NCBI RefSeq assembly: GCF_000175215.2 | Contig: NC_014816.1 | Coordinates: 1,299,001-1,363,000, forward strand | Direction of reading: 5' to 3' | From: Asticcacaulis excentricus CB 48 | Lineage (GTDB): Bacteria > Pseudomonadota > Alphaproteobacteria > Caulobacterales > Caulobacteraceae | Length of the DNA stretch: 64,000 nt | Part shown: piece after piece, positions 16,735-25,055 of the stretch | Position numbering within the stretch: the first letter of the stretch is position 1 | How the letters are laid out: each line of letters begins with the position of its first letter | Made by a program: the position numbers and the translations under genes | Notes under the pieces: model-generated | What the model was told of the DNA's origin: nothing | The model's database searches: none | The model's input: only the letters and a program-made list of their open reading frames with translations

Positions 16735-19665
16735 TCATTTCCGCGCCGTATGCCGGGCTAGAATGTCTTTCAGGTATTTGCCGGTCCACGACTTCGGATT
16801 GTCTGCCACCTTTTCCGGGCTGCCATAGGCCACGATCTCACCGCCACCGTCGCCGCCTTCCGGGCCAAAGTCGAGCAACCAGTCAGCCGTTTTGATGACG
16901 TCCAGATTGTGTTCGATCACAATGGTGGTGTTGCCGTGGTCGGTCAATTCGTGAAGCACCTCCAGCAGCTTTCGTGTATCTTCGAAGTGCAGGCCCGTGG
17001 TTGGCTCATCGAGAATATACAAGGTCTTGCCCGTGGCGCGCTTCGACAGCTCTTTCGACAACTTTACGCGCTGCGCCTCGCCGCCCGACAGGGTGGTCGC
17101 CTGCTGGCCGATCTTGATATAGCCCAGCCCGACGCGCTTTAGCGTCTCCAGCTTGTCGCGGATGGAAGGCACTGCCTTGAAGGCTTCGGCGCCTTCCTCG
17201 ACCGTCATGTCCAGCACATCGGCGATGGAATGGCCCTTGAAAACGATCTCCAGAGTCTCGCGATTATAGCGCTTACCCTTGCAAACGTCGCATGTGACAT
17301 AGACGTCCGGCAGGAAGTGCATCTCGATTTTGATGACGCCGTCGCCCTGACAGGCTTCGCAGCGCCCACCCTTGACGTTGAAGGAGAAGCGGCCCGGCCC
17401 ATAGCCGCGCGCCTTAGATTCCGGAAGGCCGGCGTACCAGTCGCGGATCGGCCCGAAGGCCCCGGTATAAGTGGCGGGGTTGGAGCGAGGTGTACGGCCG
17501 ATAGGCGACTGGTCGATCTCTACCACCTTGTCGAAAAACTCAAGCCCCTCAATCTTATCATGAGCGGCAGGATTGGCCGAAGCGTTGTTCAGCCGCCGCG
17601 CCGCCGCCTTGTGTAGGGTTTCGAGCGTAAAGGTCGATTTGCCCCCGCCAGATACACCGGTGATGCAGGTCATCACTCCTACCGGGATTTCTCCGGTGAC
17701 GTTTTTCAGATTGTTGCCGCGCGCCCCGATAACCTTGAGCATCTTTTTCTTGTTGATGGGACGGCGCTCATTGTCTGTATCCTTAGAGAAAAAGAGGGGA
17801 ATTTCCCGCTTCCCCGTAAGGTATTGCCCAGTCAGCGAGTTGGGATTCGACTTGATATCTTCGGGCGTGCCTTCGGCCACCACCTGCCCGCCGTGCACAC
17901 CAGCGGCGGGGCCCATGTCGATCACATAGTCGGCGGTGAGGATGGCGTCTTCGTCGTGTTCGACCACCAACACCGAATTGCCCAGATCGCGCAGCCCTTT
18001 TAGGCTGTCGAGCAGACGGTCATTGTCGCGCTGATGCAGGCCGATGGAGGGTTCATCCAGCACATAGAGCACGCCGGTCAGGCCGGAACCGATCTGTGAC
18101 GCCAGACGGATGCGTTGGCTTTCGCCGCCGGACAAGGTGCCGGAATTGCGCGACAGGTTGAGATAGTCGAGCCCCACCGCATTGAGGAAGTTTAGGCGGT
18201 CAAGGATTTCTTTCAGGACGCGCCGCGCAATATCCATCTGTTTTTCGCTCAGATGGTTTTGCAGGTCGGCGAACCAGTCGTGCGCCTTCTTGATCGACAG
18301 ACCGGAGATTTCTGCGATGTCTTTCGCATTGACCTTGACGGCCAAGGCTTCGGGTTTGAGACGCTTTCCGCCGCAGGCCTCGCACGGGGTTTCGGCCTGA
18401 TAGCGGCTGAGGTCTTCGCGCACCCACGACGAGTCGGTTTCGCGGTAGCGGCGTTCCATGTTGGGGATGACGCCTTCAAACGGCTTGGTCACGTCGTAGC
18501 GGCGCGAGCCGTCTTGATAGACGAACTTGATCTTTTCCGAGCCAGATCCCAGCAGTATGACGTCCTGCGCTTCCGGCGTCAAAGCGCGCCATTTGGTGTC
18601 CATTTTGAAGTCGTAATGGCCGGACAAGGCCTCAAGCGTCTGCGCGTAAAGGGGCGAGGGGCCCTTCGCCCACGGCGCAATGGCTCCATCCTTGAGGCTC
18701 AACGACTCATCGGGCACAATCAACGAGCGGTCGAAAGTCAGTTTGACTCCAAGCCCATCGCAGGTCGGGCAGGCCCCGAATGGATTGTTGAACGAGAACA
18801 GGCGCGGTTCGATCTCGGCAATGGTAAAGCCGGAGACCGGGCAGGCGAATTTTTCCGAGAAAATCAGGCGCTTCGGCTCCGTTTCTCCTTCGGCGATATC
18901 GGCATATTCGGCAATGGCAAGACCGTCGGCCAGCCGAAGCGCCGTTTCCAGACTGTCAGCCAGACGCTGCATCAGGCCGCTTTTGACCACCACGCGGTCC
19001 ACCACGACGTCAATATCGTGCTTGTACTTCTTGTCGAGCTTAGGGGCGTCTTCGATGGCGTAATATTGGCCATTGATTTTCAGACGCTGAAAGCCCTGAC
19101 GCTGAAGATCGGCGATTTCTTTCTTGTACTCGCCTTTGCGCCCGCGCACGAAAGGGGCCAGCAGCAGCAGACGCGTCCCTTCGGGCAAGGCCATGATCTT
19201 ATCGACCATCTGCGAAATGGTCTGGCTCTCAATGGGCAGGCCAGTGGCGGGGGAATAGGGGACGCCGGTGCGCGCCCAAAGAAGGCGCATATAGTCGTGG
19301 ATTTCCGTCACCGTGCCGACGGTCGAACGGGGATTTTTGGACGTCGTTTTCTGCTCGATGGAAATAGCCGGCGATAGGCCCTCGATCAAATCCACATCGG
19401 GCTTGGACATTAGCTCGAGGAATTGCCGGGCATAGGCCGACAGCGACTCGACGTACCGCCGCTGCCCCTCTGCATAGATCGTGTCGAAGGCAAGTGACGA
19501 CTTGCCCGATCCCGACAGGCCGGTCAGCACCACGAGTTTGCCGCGCGGGATATCAACATCTACGCCCTTGAGATTATGCTCGCGCGCGCCGCGCACCTTG
19601 ATGAAGCCCTGCATCAGGTTTGAGCTGCTCATCAGCATATCCTTGTCGTGTCCGCTATCGGCCAT
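16735..19665 (-). CDS. uvrA: Excinuclease ABC subunit A
   Basis: DNA-damage sensor of nucleotide excision repair; dimerises and loads UvrB at lesions. The 976-residue protein has two ABC ATPase modules, with Walker A GLSGSGKSS (49-57) and GVSGGGKST (~669-677), ABC signatures LSGGESQRIRLA and LSGGEAQRVKLS, and an intact C-terminal zinc finger (CEAC...CDVC, ~766-792). The N-terminal zinc module reads CPVS...CPTC, lacking one cysteine. Start at 19665 is taken; ATG at 19632 has a better-spaced AAGGA and is a real alternative. An SOS box lies upstream. Confidence 0.97.
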   Translation of the reverse strand: MADSGHDKDMLMSSSNLMQGFIKVRGAREHNLKGVDVDIPRGKLVVLTGLSGSGKSSLAFDTIYAEGQRRYVESLSAYARQFLELMSKPDVDLIEGLSPAISIEQKTTSKNPRSTVGTVTEIHDYMRLLWARTGVPYSPATGLPIESQTISQMVDKIMALPEGTRLLLLAPFVRGRKGEYKKEIADLQRQGFQRLKINGQYYAIEDAPKLDKKYKHDIDVVVDRVVVKSGLMQRLADSLETALRLADGLAIAEYADIAEGETEPKRLIFSEKFACPVSGFTIAEIEPRLFSFNNPFGACPTCDGLGVKLTFDRSLIVPDESLSLKDGAIAPWAKGPSPLYAQTLEALSGHYDFKMDTKWRALTPEAQDVILLGSGSEKIKFVYQDGSRRYDVTKPFEGVIPNMERRYRETDSSWVREDLSRYQAETPCEACGGKRLKPEALAVKVNAKDIAEISGLSIKKAHDWFADLQNHLSEKQMDIARRVLKEILDRLNFLNAVGLDYLNLSRNSGTLSGGESQRIRLASQIGSGLTGVLYVLDEPSIGLHQRDNDRLLDSLKGLRDLGNSVLVVEHDEDAILTADYVIDMGPAAGVHGGQVVAEGTPEDIKSNPNSLTGQYLTGKREIPLFFSKDTDNERRPINKKKMLKVIGARGNNLKNVTGEIPVGVMTCITGVSGGGKSTFTLETLHKAAARRLNNASANPAAHDKIEGLEFFDKVVEIDQSPIGRTPRSNPATYTGAFGPIRDWYAGLPESKARGYGPGRFSFNVKGGRCEACQGDGVIKIEMHFLPDVYVTCDVCKGKRYNRETLEIVFKGHSIADVLDMTVEEGAEAFKAVPSIRDKLETLKRVGLGYIKIGQQATTLSGGEAQRVKLSKELSKRATGKTLYILDEPTTGLHFEDTRKLLEVLHELTDHGNTTIVIEHNLDVIKTADWLLDFGPEGGDGGGEIVAYGSPEKVADNPKSWTGKYLKDILARHTARK

Positions 19666-19776
19666 TACGCATATCCATCCGGGGAGGCAATTCCACCATA
19701 TAGGTATAATGGCGGCGTCGAAAAAGTGTCAGCAGAGGTTTGCGGGTTCACTGCCTGATTTGCGGAGGGGGCGCAA

Positions 19777-19791
19777 GAACGTTTTGCGAAC
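19777..19791 (-). promoter_or_regulatory. LexA (SOS) box upstream of uvrA
   Basis: On the minus strand the sequence reads GTTC-GCAAAAC-GTTC, a perfect match to the alphaproteobacterial LexA box GTTC-N7-GTTC. It lies ~112 bp upstream of the uvrA start at 19665. LexA repression of uvrA is well known in Alphaproteobacteria, so DNA-damage induction is expected here. Confidence 0.85.
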
Positions 19792-19840
19792 GCTTTTGTA
19801 AAAACTGCGACCGTGGCCCGCCTCGTAAAGGTCTGAATGT

Positions 19841-20377
19841 ATCGCTCATCACATCATTCAATGGCGGCACGTGGGGCTAGCGGCGCTGATCGTCGTCGCG
19901 GCGCATTTGGTGCTGGCTCTGTTGTTCCTGGTGTCACGGCGCGAGCAAACCAAGGCCTAGGACCCCGTAATTTCCGAGATAGGCTTTGCGCTCCCTGTGC
20001 TCAAGCGTAAGGGGCCTGGGCCCGAAAGGCCGGTGTTCCGGAAGCGAAAGACACCTAATCGTCAGGAAACCTCGAAGGCCGTGTCCCTAGAGGTCGCGCT
20101 ACGGACTACGGTCAGGGGAGAGCCGCCGCCCGAAGCGGCTGATGCGGTGTCGAGTGAGGCCTTGGGAGCTACTTTGCGACACGTACAGGCCTGTCGCCGA
20201 GCCTTGGTGGAGGGCAGCATCTTGCCGCCAGACTGTCCGGCGCGCGGCGAGGGGAAAAACCGCCACCTTTCGATCAAACCCGGAGATCAGCCCTATTGGG
20301 ACGAGCAGATCACCGACAATGCATTCCAGCGTCGCTACAAAGCAAACAGGGCAACACCGAATACTGGCAAAGGGTAA
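19841..20377 (+). pseudogene. Broken ORF: membrane-anchored protein interrupted by an in-frame TAG
   Basis: Read in one frame, the segment first encodes a membrane anchor (WRHVGLAALIVVAAHLVLAL, then LFLVSRRE), reaches TAG at 19958-19960, and continues in the same frame for ~139 codons (DPVISEIGFALPVLKRKG...) to TAA at 20375-20377. No good start codon precedes the anchor, and the downstream open part begins only at a GTG without a ribosome site. This looks like a decayed gene of a small single-pass protein with a proline- and arginine-rich tail, TonB-like in layout. Alternatively the second part alone is expressed, which seems unlikely. Confidence 0.45.
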
Positions 20378-20424
20378 ATCGCAGTCGCGAAGACCCGCAA
20401 AGACACACTCCGCAGGAGTAATCC

Positions 20425-20473
20425 GCCGCCTCAATGGCGGCCTGAGCCGAAGGATCTATCAGGAATCATTCCG
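20425..20473 (+). repeat. Degenerate copy of the palindromic repeat that flanks tetR at 57 kb
   Basis: A hairpin GCCGCC-TCAAT-GGCGGC (20425-20441) is followed by CTGAGCCGAAGGAT and then GGAATCATTCCG. In the same order the efflux-locus repeat has GCCGCC/GGCGGC, TTGAGCGGAA(T/C)GATT and GAAATCATTCC. The match is clear but degenerate. It overlaps the last base of the tadG-like coding sequence region's downstream end. Confidence 0.5.
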
Positions 20474-21676
20474 TTATTTCAATAGGCGTATGTTGGTCAG
20501 AGCCCCACCGCTACCGGAAGAGGCGGTAATGGGTTCAAGGTTCCAGGTTGTATTGTTCAGGATCAGCCGGTTCATCACCATCGACAGCTTGTCGCTGCTC
20601 ATTTTTGATTGCGCATTAAAAGTGACGTTGCGGCTGGGAAGCCAGATCACGCCGTCCATATGGTTGGCTACGGCGTTGTTGAAGATAAAGTCGGTATTGC
20701 TCAGACCCGGCTTCTCAAAGAACAGCAGATTTTTGTATGTGCCCGTGTCGGGCGCGGTCAGGTCGGCGGAAATGCCGGAGTTGAACTGGATTTTCGAGGT
20801 GTCTTCGAAATAGAAGGTCACGCCCTTGCCCGTCCACGTCCCGCCATTGACGTTCCAGCCGCCGCTGCGGATGACGTACAGGCCGGGAGCAAAGCTGACC
20901 GTAGCCGACGAATTGTTGAAGTTGAACCAGCCGCAATAGACACCCGGGGTGAGGCTGACGTTGCTGGTGTTATAGTTGCCATTCGACACCGTGCACGGCG
21001 TACTGGCCACGGTCGGGATAAGCGCAGCCCACTGATCGGCAACGGTGGGGCACGATAGGCTCAGGCGATCAACCGTGGTCGAGTTACGAATGACAGTACT
21101 GCCTTCGATGCACACCTTCTTGAAGTTCAGGCTGGAGCCCGAATTGAAGATGGCAGCCGGATTGCCTTTGGAGCGCACCTGAATTTCGCAGTTGGGCGCG
21201 GTTATTTTGGCGCCGGAATTGACCAACAGCGCTTGACTGCCCGACGGATCAAGCACCTGAATACAGGGGCCCTGGCTGCTGGCCTTGCCGATGGCTGTGG
21301 CGGTGACGTTGATCTTTAAGCTGGAAATACCCAGCAGACCCAGCAGGACTGTAGGGCTGTCATATACGGCAGTGCCTGTCAGCGTGGTCTCGTCCGTGAC
21401 GTATTTGGGGGTTACGCTCATCGAGGCGGGCAGGTTCGATTTGAATATGCGCGTCGCTACGTCACTGCGTTGCACCTGTTCCTGACGAAGCCCGCCGAGC
21501 ACAGAGGCGTCCATGGCGTCTTGTAATTGCGCTCTCACGGAATAGGCCGCGTGCATATCGACAGCGCCGCCAACAGCTCCCGCAACGGCCACCAAGGACA
21601 GGGCAAAGGCTAGCGTTGTGTTGCCGTTTTTATGCGAAACATAGTGACGAAGGCGCGTGACAAGGCGTGCAGACAT
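20474..21676 (-). CDS. TadG-like protein (TadE/TadG pilus-assembly N-terminus) with beta-rich C-terminal region
   Basis: About 400 residues. The N-terminus has a basic segment, then the hydrophobic helix of TadE/TadG proteins (GNTTLAFALSLVAVAGAVGGA, followed by VDMHAAYSVRAQLQDAMDA). The rest is Ser/Thr/Asn-rich with many short strands (e.g. SFAPGLYVIRSGGWNVNGG), like a right-handed beta-helix or adhesive domain, and contains several cysteines. TadG proteins are envelope-anchored factors of Flp pilus systems, but no other tad gene is in the window. ATG at 21676 is preferred over 21703 because it starts right before the basic segment. Confidence 0.72.
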   Translation of the reverse strand: MSARLVTRLRHYVSHKNGNTTLAFALSLVAVAGAVGGAVDMHAAYSVRAQLQDAMDASVLGGLRQEQVQRSDVATRIFKSNLPASMSVTPKYVTDETTLTGTAVYDSPTVLLGLLGISSLKINVTATAIGKASSQGPCIQVLDPSGSQALLVNSGAKITAPNCEIQVRSKGNPAAIFNSGSSLNFKKVCIEGSTVIRNSTTVDRLSLSCPTVADQWAALIPTVASTPCTVSNGNYNTSNVSLTPGVYCGWFNFNNSSATVSFAPGLYVIRSGGWNVNGGTWTGKGVTFYFEDTSKIQFNSGISADLTAPDTGTYKNLLFFEKPGLSNTDFIFNNAVANHMDGVIWLPSRNVTFNAQSKMSSDKLSMVMNRLILNNTTWNLEPITASSGSGGALTNIRLLK

Positions 21677-21768
21677 GGTTCGTTTCCCGACAGTCGCCAC
21701 CATTGGTAGCGTATCCTTGTGAACACATGCTTAAGCTACAACGAAGAAATGACACCGGTTTCTGAATT

Positions 21769-22209
21769 TTACGCCTTCAAGCCGTAGTTCAGTGACTGAG
21801 GTGCACGATCCCTGATAGAGGCACCCGGGCCGTAGGTCAGGCTGGGTTTGCGCGTTTCGTTCAATGAGTCGGCTATGGCCTTCATCAGGCCTTCGGAGAT
21901 CGTCTTGGCGGCCTCGACGGCACGGGCATGGCGCTCCGATATGGCCACAAAGGCTTCGGTTGCCTTGCGCAGGCTTTGCTTGTGTGCAGAGCTCACTCCT
22001 GTAAGGCGCGACGGATCGGCCTTGAGGCGGGCGCTTTCCTGACGATAAAGAGCCGACAGGCTGCGCGTTTCTTCGACCGACTCGCGGATATCGAGTGGAC
22101 GGTGCGCCTCGAGCGCCTCGGTTTCATCGGTCAGGCGTTCGGTCAGGCGCTCGGTGAGAACCAGAAGCTGCGCGGCATAGTCATCGGCGTCGCGGGCGGA
22201 AATGCTCAT
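21769..22209 (-). CDS. flbY: Flagellar protein FlbY
   Basis: A largely helical, charged protein of 146 residues (long heptad-like stretches with ARDADDYAAQLLVLTERLTE), ending in the Tyr/Gly-containing tail SLNYGLKA. In Caulobacter, flbY is the last gene of the flgI-cheL-flbY set, and this gene occupies exactly that place. The cheL stop overlaps its start by 4 bp (ATGA), which suggests translational coupling. Its molecular role is not established; a basal-body or chaperone-like function has been suggested for the locus. Identification rests mostly on synteny. Confidence 0.8.
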   Translation of the reverse strand: MSISARDADDYAAQLLVLTERLTERLTDETEALEAHRPLDIRESVEETRSLSALYRQESARLKADPSRLTGVSSAHKQSLRKATEAFVAISERHARAVEAAKTISEGLMKAIADSLNETRKPSLTYGPGASIRDRAPQSLNYGLKA

Positions 22210-22511
22210 GAGTGCGCCTCCTGTAGGGCAAGCAGTTGTTTCTGAACCTGAGCGGAAATACCGACCCCGCCGGATTTTACCACCTGACCGGCCAGGGCGT
22301 CGAGATAGACGGAACGAAAAGCCTCTTCACCTTCGCCGCCCCCGAACATGCCGTCTGTGGTCAGGCCTTCAAACATGGGCTTTAGCAGTTGCGAAATGAC
22401 CATGTTTTCGAAGTCCGTGCCGACGGCCTTCGGATCGCGCGCCTTGGTCGCAGACACGGACAGGGGTTTGAAGTCCAAAGTGGTAGAGAGATTGGTGTCC
22501 ATAGCGCTCAT
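22206..22511 (-). CDS. cheL: Rod-binding protein CheL (FlgJ N-terminal-like)
   Basis: 101-residue protein of the rod-binding family: 'DFENMVISQLLKPMFEGL' followed by 'GGGEGEEAFRSVYLDALA' is the core of the FlgJ N-terminal domain, without the muramidase domain. It would help the rod pass and assemble in the periplasm. The start at 22511 is four bases after the flgI stop, and its end overlaps flbY by 4 bp. An ATG at 22502 is an alternative start. Confidence 0.9.
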   Translation of the reverse strand: MSAMDTNLSTTLDFKPLSVSATKARDPKAVGTDFENMVISQLLKPMFEGLTTDGMFGGGEGEEAFRSVYLDALAGQVVKSGGVGISAQVQKQLLALQEAHS

Positions 22512-22515
22512 CGGA

Positions 22516-23634
22516 TTACATAACCTCGATGTCGGCTTGTAAGGCCCCGGAAGCCTTGATGGTTTGCAGAATGGAGATCATATCGCGCGGGCTGACACCC
22601 AGAGCGTTCAAACCATTGACCAGGTCCGTTAGTGAGGTCGTTTCCTGAAGCTCAAACAAGCGTTTGCCTTTTTCTTCCTCAACACTGACCGAACTGTCTG
22701 GCACGGCTGTCGTCTGGCCTTGCGAGAAGGGAGCTGGTTGGCTCACGAACGGGCGCTCATCAACACGGATGGTCAGATTGCCTTGCGCAATGGCGACGCG
22801 CGACACGCGGACATTTTCACCGATGACGATGACACCATTGACCTCATCGATCACCACCTTGGCCGGGGTATCGACGGTAACCGCCATCTGTTCAATGGCC
22901 GTAATGAAGCTCATCATATTCATTTCGGGCCGGTTGCGCACCGACACCACGGTCGGGTTGTCGGCAAAGGCCGTACCGGGATATGCCTTGTTGACTGTAT
23001 CTGCGATGCGCTTGGCCGTCGTGAAATCAGGGTTCTTAAGCGTCAGGCGCACGATTGGCATGGCGTTGAAGTCAAAGCCGGTTTCGCGTTCGATAATGCC
23101 GCCCGACGCGATGCGCCCGGCGGTTGGCACGCCCTTAGTGACAGAGGAGCCTGAAGCTCCACCGGCGGATACCGATCCGGTCTGGATCGAGCCTTGCGCC
23201 GCCGCATAGGCTTCGCCGTCTGCCCCCAGAAGCGGCGTCACCAGAAGGGTGCCGCCCAGCAGGCTCTTGGCGTCGCCCATGGCCGAGACCGTGACGTCGA
23301 TGCGCGCACCGGGGGCTGCAAAGGGCGGCAGTTCGGCGGTGACCATGACGACGGCGGCATTTTTGGTATTGAGCGACGCGTCACGGATATTGACGTCCAG
23401 TCGCCCCATCATGCTTTCCATGGTCTGTTTCAGCATGGGGGCGTTGCGGACCGTGTCGCCCGTACCGTTCAGACCGACAACAAGGCCGTAGCCCACCAGT
23501 TGGTTCTTACGCACGCCTTCAATATCAACAATATCCTTGATCCGCGAAGCGGCCGAGGCTTCGGCAAATCCGAAAACCGGCGCACAAAGCGACAAAAAGG
23601 TAGTAAGGGCGGCGATCAGGAGGCGCATACGCAT
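22516..23634 (-). CDS. flgI: Flagellar P-ring protein FlgI
   Basis: Periplasmic P-ring subunit that surrounds the flagellar rod. The mature part begins SRIKDIVDIEGVRKNQLVGY, the family's signature, and later contains GTGDTVRNAPMLKQTMESM and the C-terminal 'LNALGVSPRDMISILQTIK'. A Sec signal peptide (MRMRLLIAALTTFLSLCAP...) defines the start at 23634. The frame is open 50 codons further upstream, but those codons cross the promoter and look non-coding. Length 372 residues is normal. Transcribed leftward with cheL and flbY from a sigma-54-type promoter. Confidence 0.96.
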   Translation of the reverse strand: MRMRLLIAALTTFLSLCAPVFGFAEASAASRIKDIVDIEGVRKNQLVGYGLVVGLNGTGDTVRNAPMLKQTMESMMGRLDVNIRDASLNTKNAAVVMVTAELPPFAAPGARIDVTVSAMGDAKSLLGGTLLVTPLLGADGEAYAAAQGSIQTGSVSAGGASGSSVTKGVPTAGRIASGGIIERETGFDFNAMPIVRLTLKNPDFTTAKRIADTVNKAYPGTAFADNPTVVSVRNRPEMNMMSFITAIEQMAVTVDTPAKVVIDEVNGVIVIGENVRVSRVAIAQGNLTIRVDERPFVSQPAPFSQGQTTAVPDSSVSVEEEKGKRLFELQETTSLTDLVNGLNALGVSPRDMISILQTIKASGALQADIEVM

Positions 23635-23669
23635 GTCCACACAAAGGGCATTAACTATGTTTGAACGAC

Positions 23670-23685
23670 TGCGAAATGCGTGCCA
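23670..23685 (-). promoter_or_regulatory. Sigma-54-type promoter of flgI-cheL-flbY
   Basis: On the minus strand: TGGCAC-GCATT-TCGCA, against the consensus TGGCAC-N5-TTGCA. The -24 element is perfect and the -12 GC is kept. It lies ~36 bp upstream of the flgI ATG. Late flagellar operons in Caulobacter use sigma-54 with FlbD; a G/C dyad CGGC-N13-GCCG at 23730-23750 may be the FlbD (ftr) site, but that is speculative. Confidence 0.7.
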
Positions 23686-23878
23686 GATAAAAAGATTATA
23701 AAAATCAGCACTCTGGGCTTGGTTCCGTGCGGCGGGGGAAAAATCTGCCGGGCCGTTAAGGGCTTGGAAACCACGGGCAGGCAAATACTCACCGTCTGTA
23801 CACCCTTAGAAGAGGGTTTCGCGTCTTTATCGCCAGAACGGCCCCGACATGACCATATCACCGCTGAATGGGGCAAGC

Positions 23879-24301
23879 ATGATCAAGATCAACGGACCGG
23901 CTGGACCGGCCACTGTGGGCGGGAGCAATGCGCCGCGCCGTGCGTCTGGTGGCTTTTCGCTGAACGGATCATCCGAAACGAAGTCAAGCGCGTCTGCGGC
24001 CTCGGTGTCACAGGCCCTGTCTCTGGGCGGGATTGATGCGCTGCTGGCCTTGCAGGCCGAAGATGATGTGCTTCAGGGCCGACGTCGCCGTCAGATCAAG
24101 CGCTCTCAGGATATTCTCGAAGCCCTGGAAGAGTTGAAACTGACCCTGTTGGGCGGCACTATCGACGATGGCGCACTTTTATCGTTGCAAAAGATGATCG
24201 AACTTCAGCGCGAAGAGGTCGAGGATCAGGGGCTGCAAAGCGTGCTCAACGAAATCGAAACCCGCGCCTATGTCGAACTGGCCAAGCGCCGGCTGATGTA
24301 A
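23879..24301 (+). CDS. fliX: Flagellar assembly regulator FliX
   Basis: FliX couples early basal-body assembly to late flagellar gene expression by controlling the sigma-54 activator FlbD. The 140-residue product has a variable Ser/Gly/Ala-rich N-terminus and the conserved helical C-terminal part (GIDALLALQAEDDVLQGRRR, then QDILEALEELKLTLLGG). ATG at 23879 gives the family's normal length and start (MIKINGPAG); an ATG at 23849 is in frame. It is divergent from flgI, whose sigma-54 promoter lies in the shared intergenic region, and precedes dksA. Confidence 0.93.
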   Translation: MIKINGPAGPATVGGSNAPRRASGGFSLNGSSETKSSASAASVSQALSLGGIDALLALQAEDDVLQGRRRRQIKRSQDILEALEELKLTLLGGTIDDGALLSLQKMIELQREEVEDQGLQSVLNEIETRAYVELAKRRLM

Positions 24302-24547
24302 ATTCCCCTGTAACGCGAAGCCTGCGTGATGAAGGCGTTTGCGCTGCACCATCGAAACGCTGTCAGGGTAAAGAAAACGTGATTGTTCACGACTGATTCC
24401 ACGGGTATAAGCCGCGCCATCGGACCCGCGCCGTCACGTCCATATGGGGCCCTGTTCTTGCAGGGAGGGGCGTAGCGGCAGGTAACGTCTCAATTCGGGG
24501 CTAAACCAAGGGTGCCGTCAAACAATGTCATGGGGTGTGGTGCAAAG

Positions 24548-24979
24548 ATGAGCGCTGTCGAGCTTTCCAAATCCGATACCGATGCCTATCGTCCCAAGGA
24601 CGACGAAGAATACATGAATGAGCGTCAGCTCGCATATTTCCGAAAAAAACTGATCTCGTGGAAGACTGAAATCTTGGCCGGTTCGAAGGAAACCGTTTCG
24701 GTCATGCAGAAAGAAACGGAAAATCATCCCGATCTGGTGGACCGGGCCTCTTCAGAAGCCGACCGTGCGCTGGAGTTGCGGACCCGCGACCGTCAGCGCA
24801 AGCTGATCTCTAAGATCGACGAAGCCATTGCCCGTATCGACGATGGTTCCTACGGCTTCTGCGAAGAAACCGGTGAACCGATCGGTCTGGGACGGCTTGA
24901 AGCGCGCCCGACTGCGACGCTGTCTATCGAAGCGCAGGAACGTCACGAACGCTCTGAGCGCGTTCATCGCGATGATTGA
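24548..24979 (+). CDS. dksA: RNA polymerase-binding transcription factor DksA, single-cysteine type
   Basis: Secondary-channel regulator that acts with ppGpp. The coiled-coil region carries the family's NERQLAYFRKKLISWK and DRASSEADRALELRTRDR, including the acidic coiled-coil tip. The zinc-finger part reads 'GFCEETGEPIGLGRLEARPT': only one cysteine (about residue 105) remains, whereas E. coli DksA has four. The reduced finger is typical of alphaproteobacterial DksA. Start MSAVELSKSD at 24548 is chosen by likeness to relatives; an upstream in-frame start at 24512 is unlikely. A strong terminator follows. Confidence 0.93.
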   Translation: MSAVELSKSDTDAYRPKDDEEYMNERQLAYFRKKLISWKTEILAGSKETVSVMQKETENHPDLVDRASSEADRALELRTRDRQRKLISKIDEAIARIDDGSYGFCEETGEPIGLGRLEARPTATLSIEAQERHERSERVHRDD

Positions 24980-24987
24980 GAAGATTG

Positions 24988-25015
24988 AAAGGGCGCCGGT
25001 GACGGTGCCCTTTTT
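24988..25015 (+). terminator. Intrinsic terminator after dksA
   Basis: Stem AAAGGGCGCCG / CGGTGCCCTTT with a GTGA loop and TTTTT, beginning nine bases after the dksA stop. One G-T pair in the stem. Confidence 0.9.
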
Positions 25016-25021
25016 CATTTA

Positions 25022-25055
25022 AAGCGTAATGATTCCGTAGAAATTATTCCGCCAT
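25022..25055. repeat. Solo copy of the palindromic end of the tetR-flanking repeat
   Basis: The sequence GCGTAATGATTCCG-TAGAAATTATTCCGC matches the GCGGAATGATTCCAGTAGAAATCATTCC end of the 57-kb repeat with a few changes, and keeps the inverted symmetry. It starts six bases after the dksA terminator. Confidence 0.55.

Noticed and set aside
18253..19377. Long open frame antisense to uvrA (374 codons)
   Set aside because: Shadow of the high-GC uvrA codons; no family resemblance and uvrA is certain.
19997..20377. Independent 126-residue gene starting at GTG 19997
   Set aside because: It has no ribosome site, is in frame with the upstream membrane anchor across a TAG, and looks like the second half of one broken gene.
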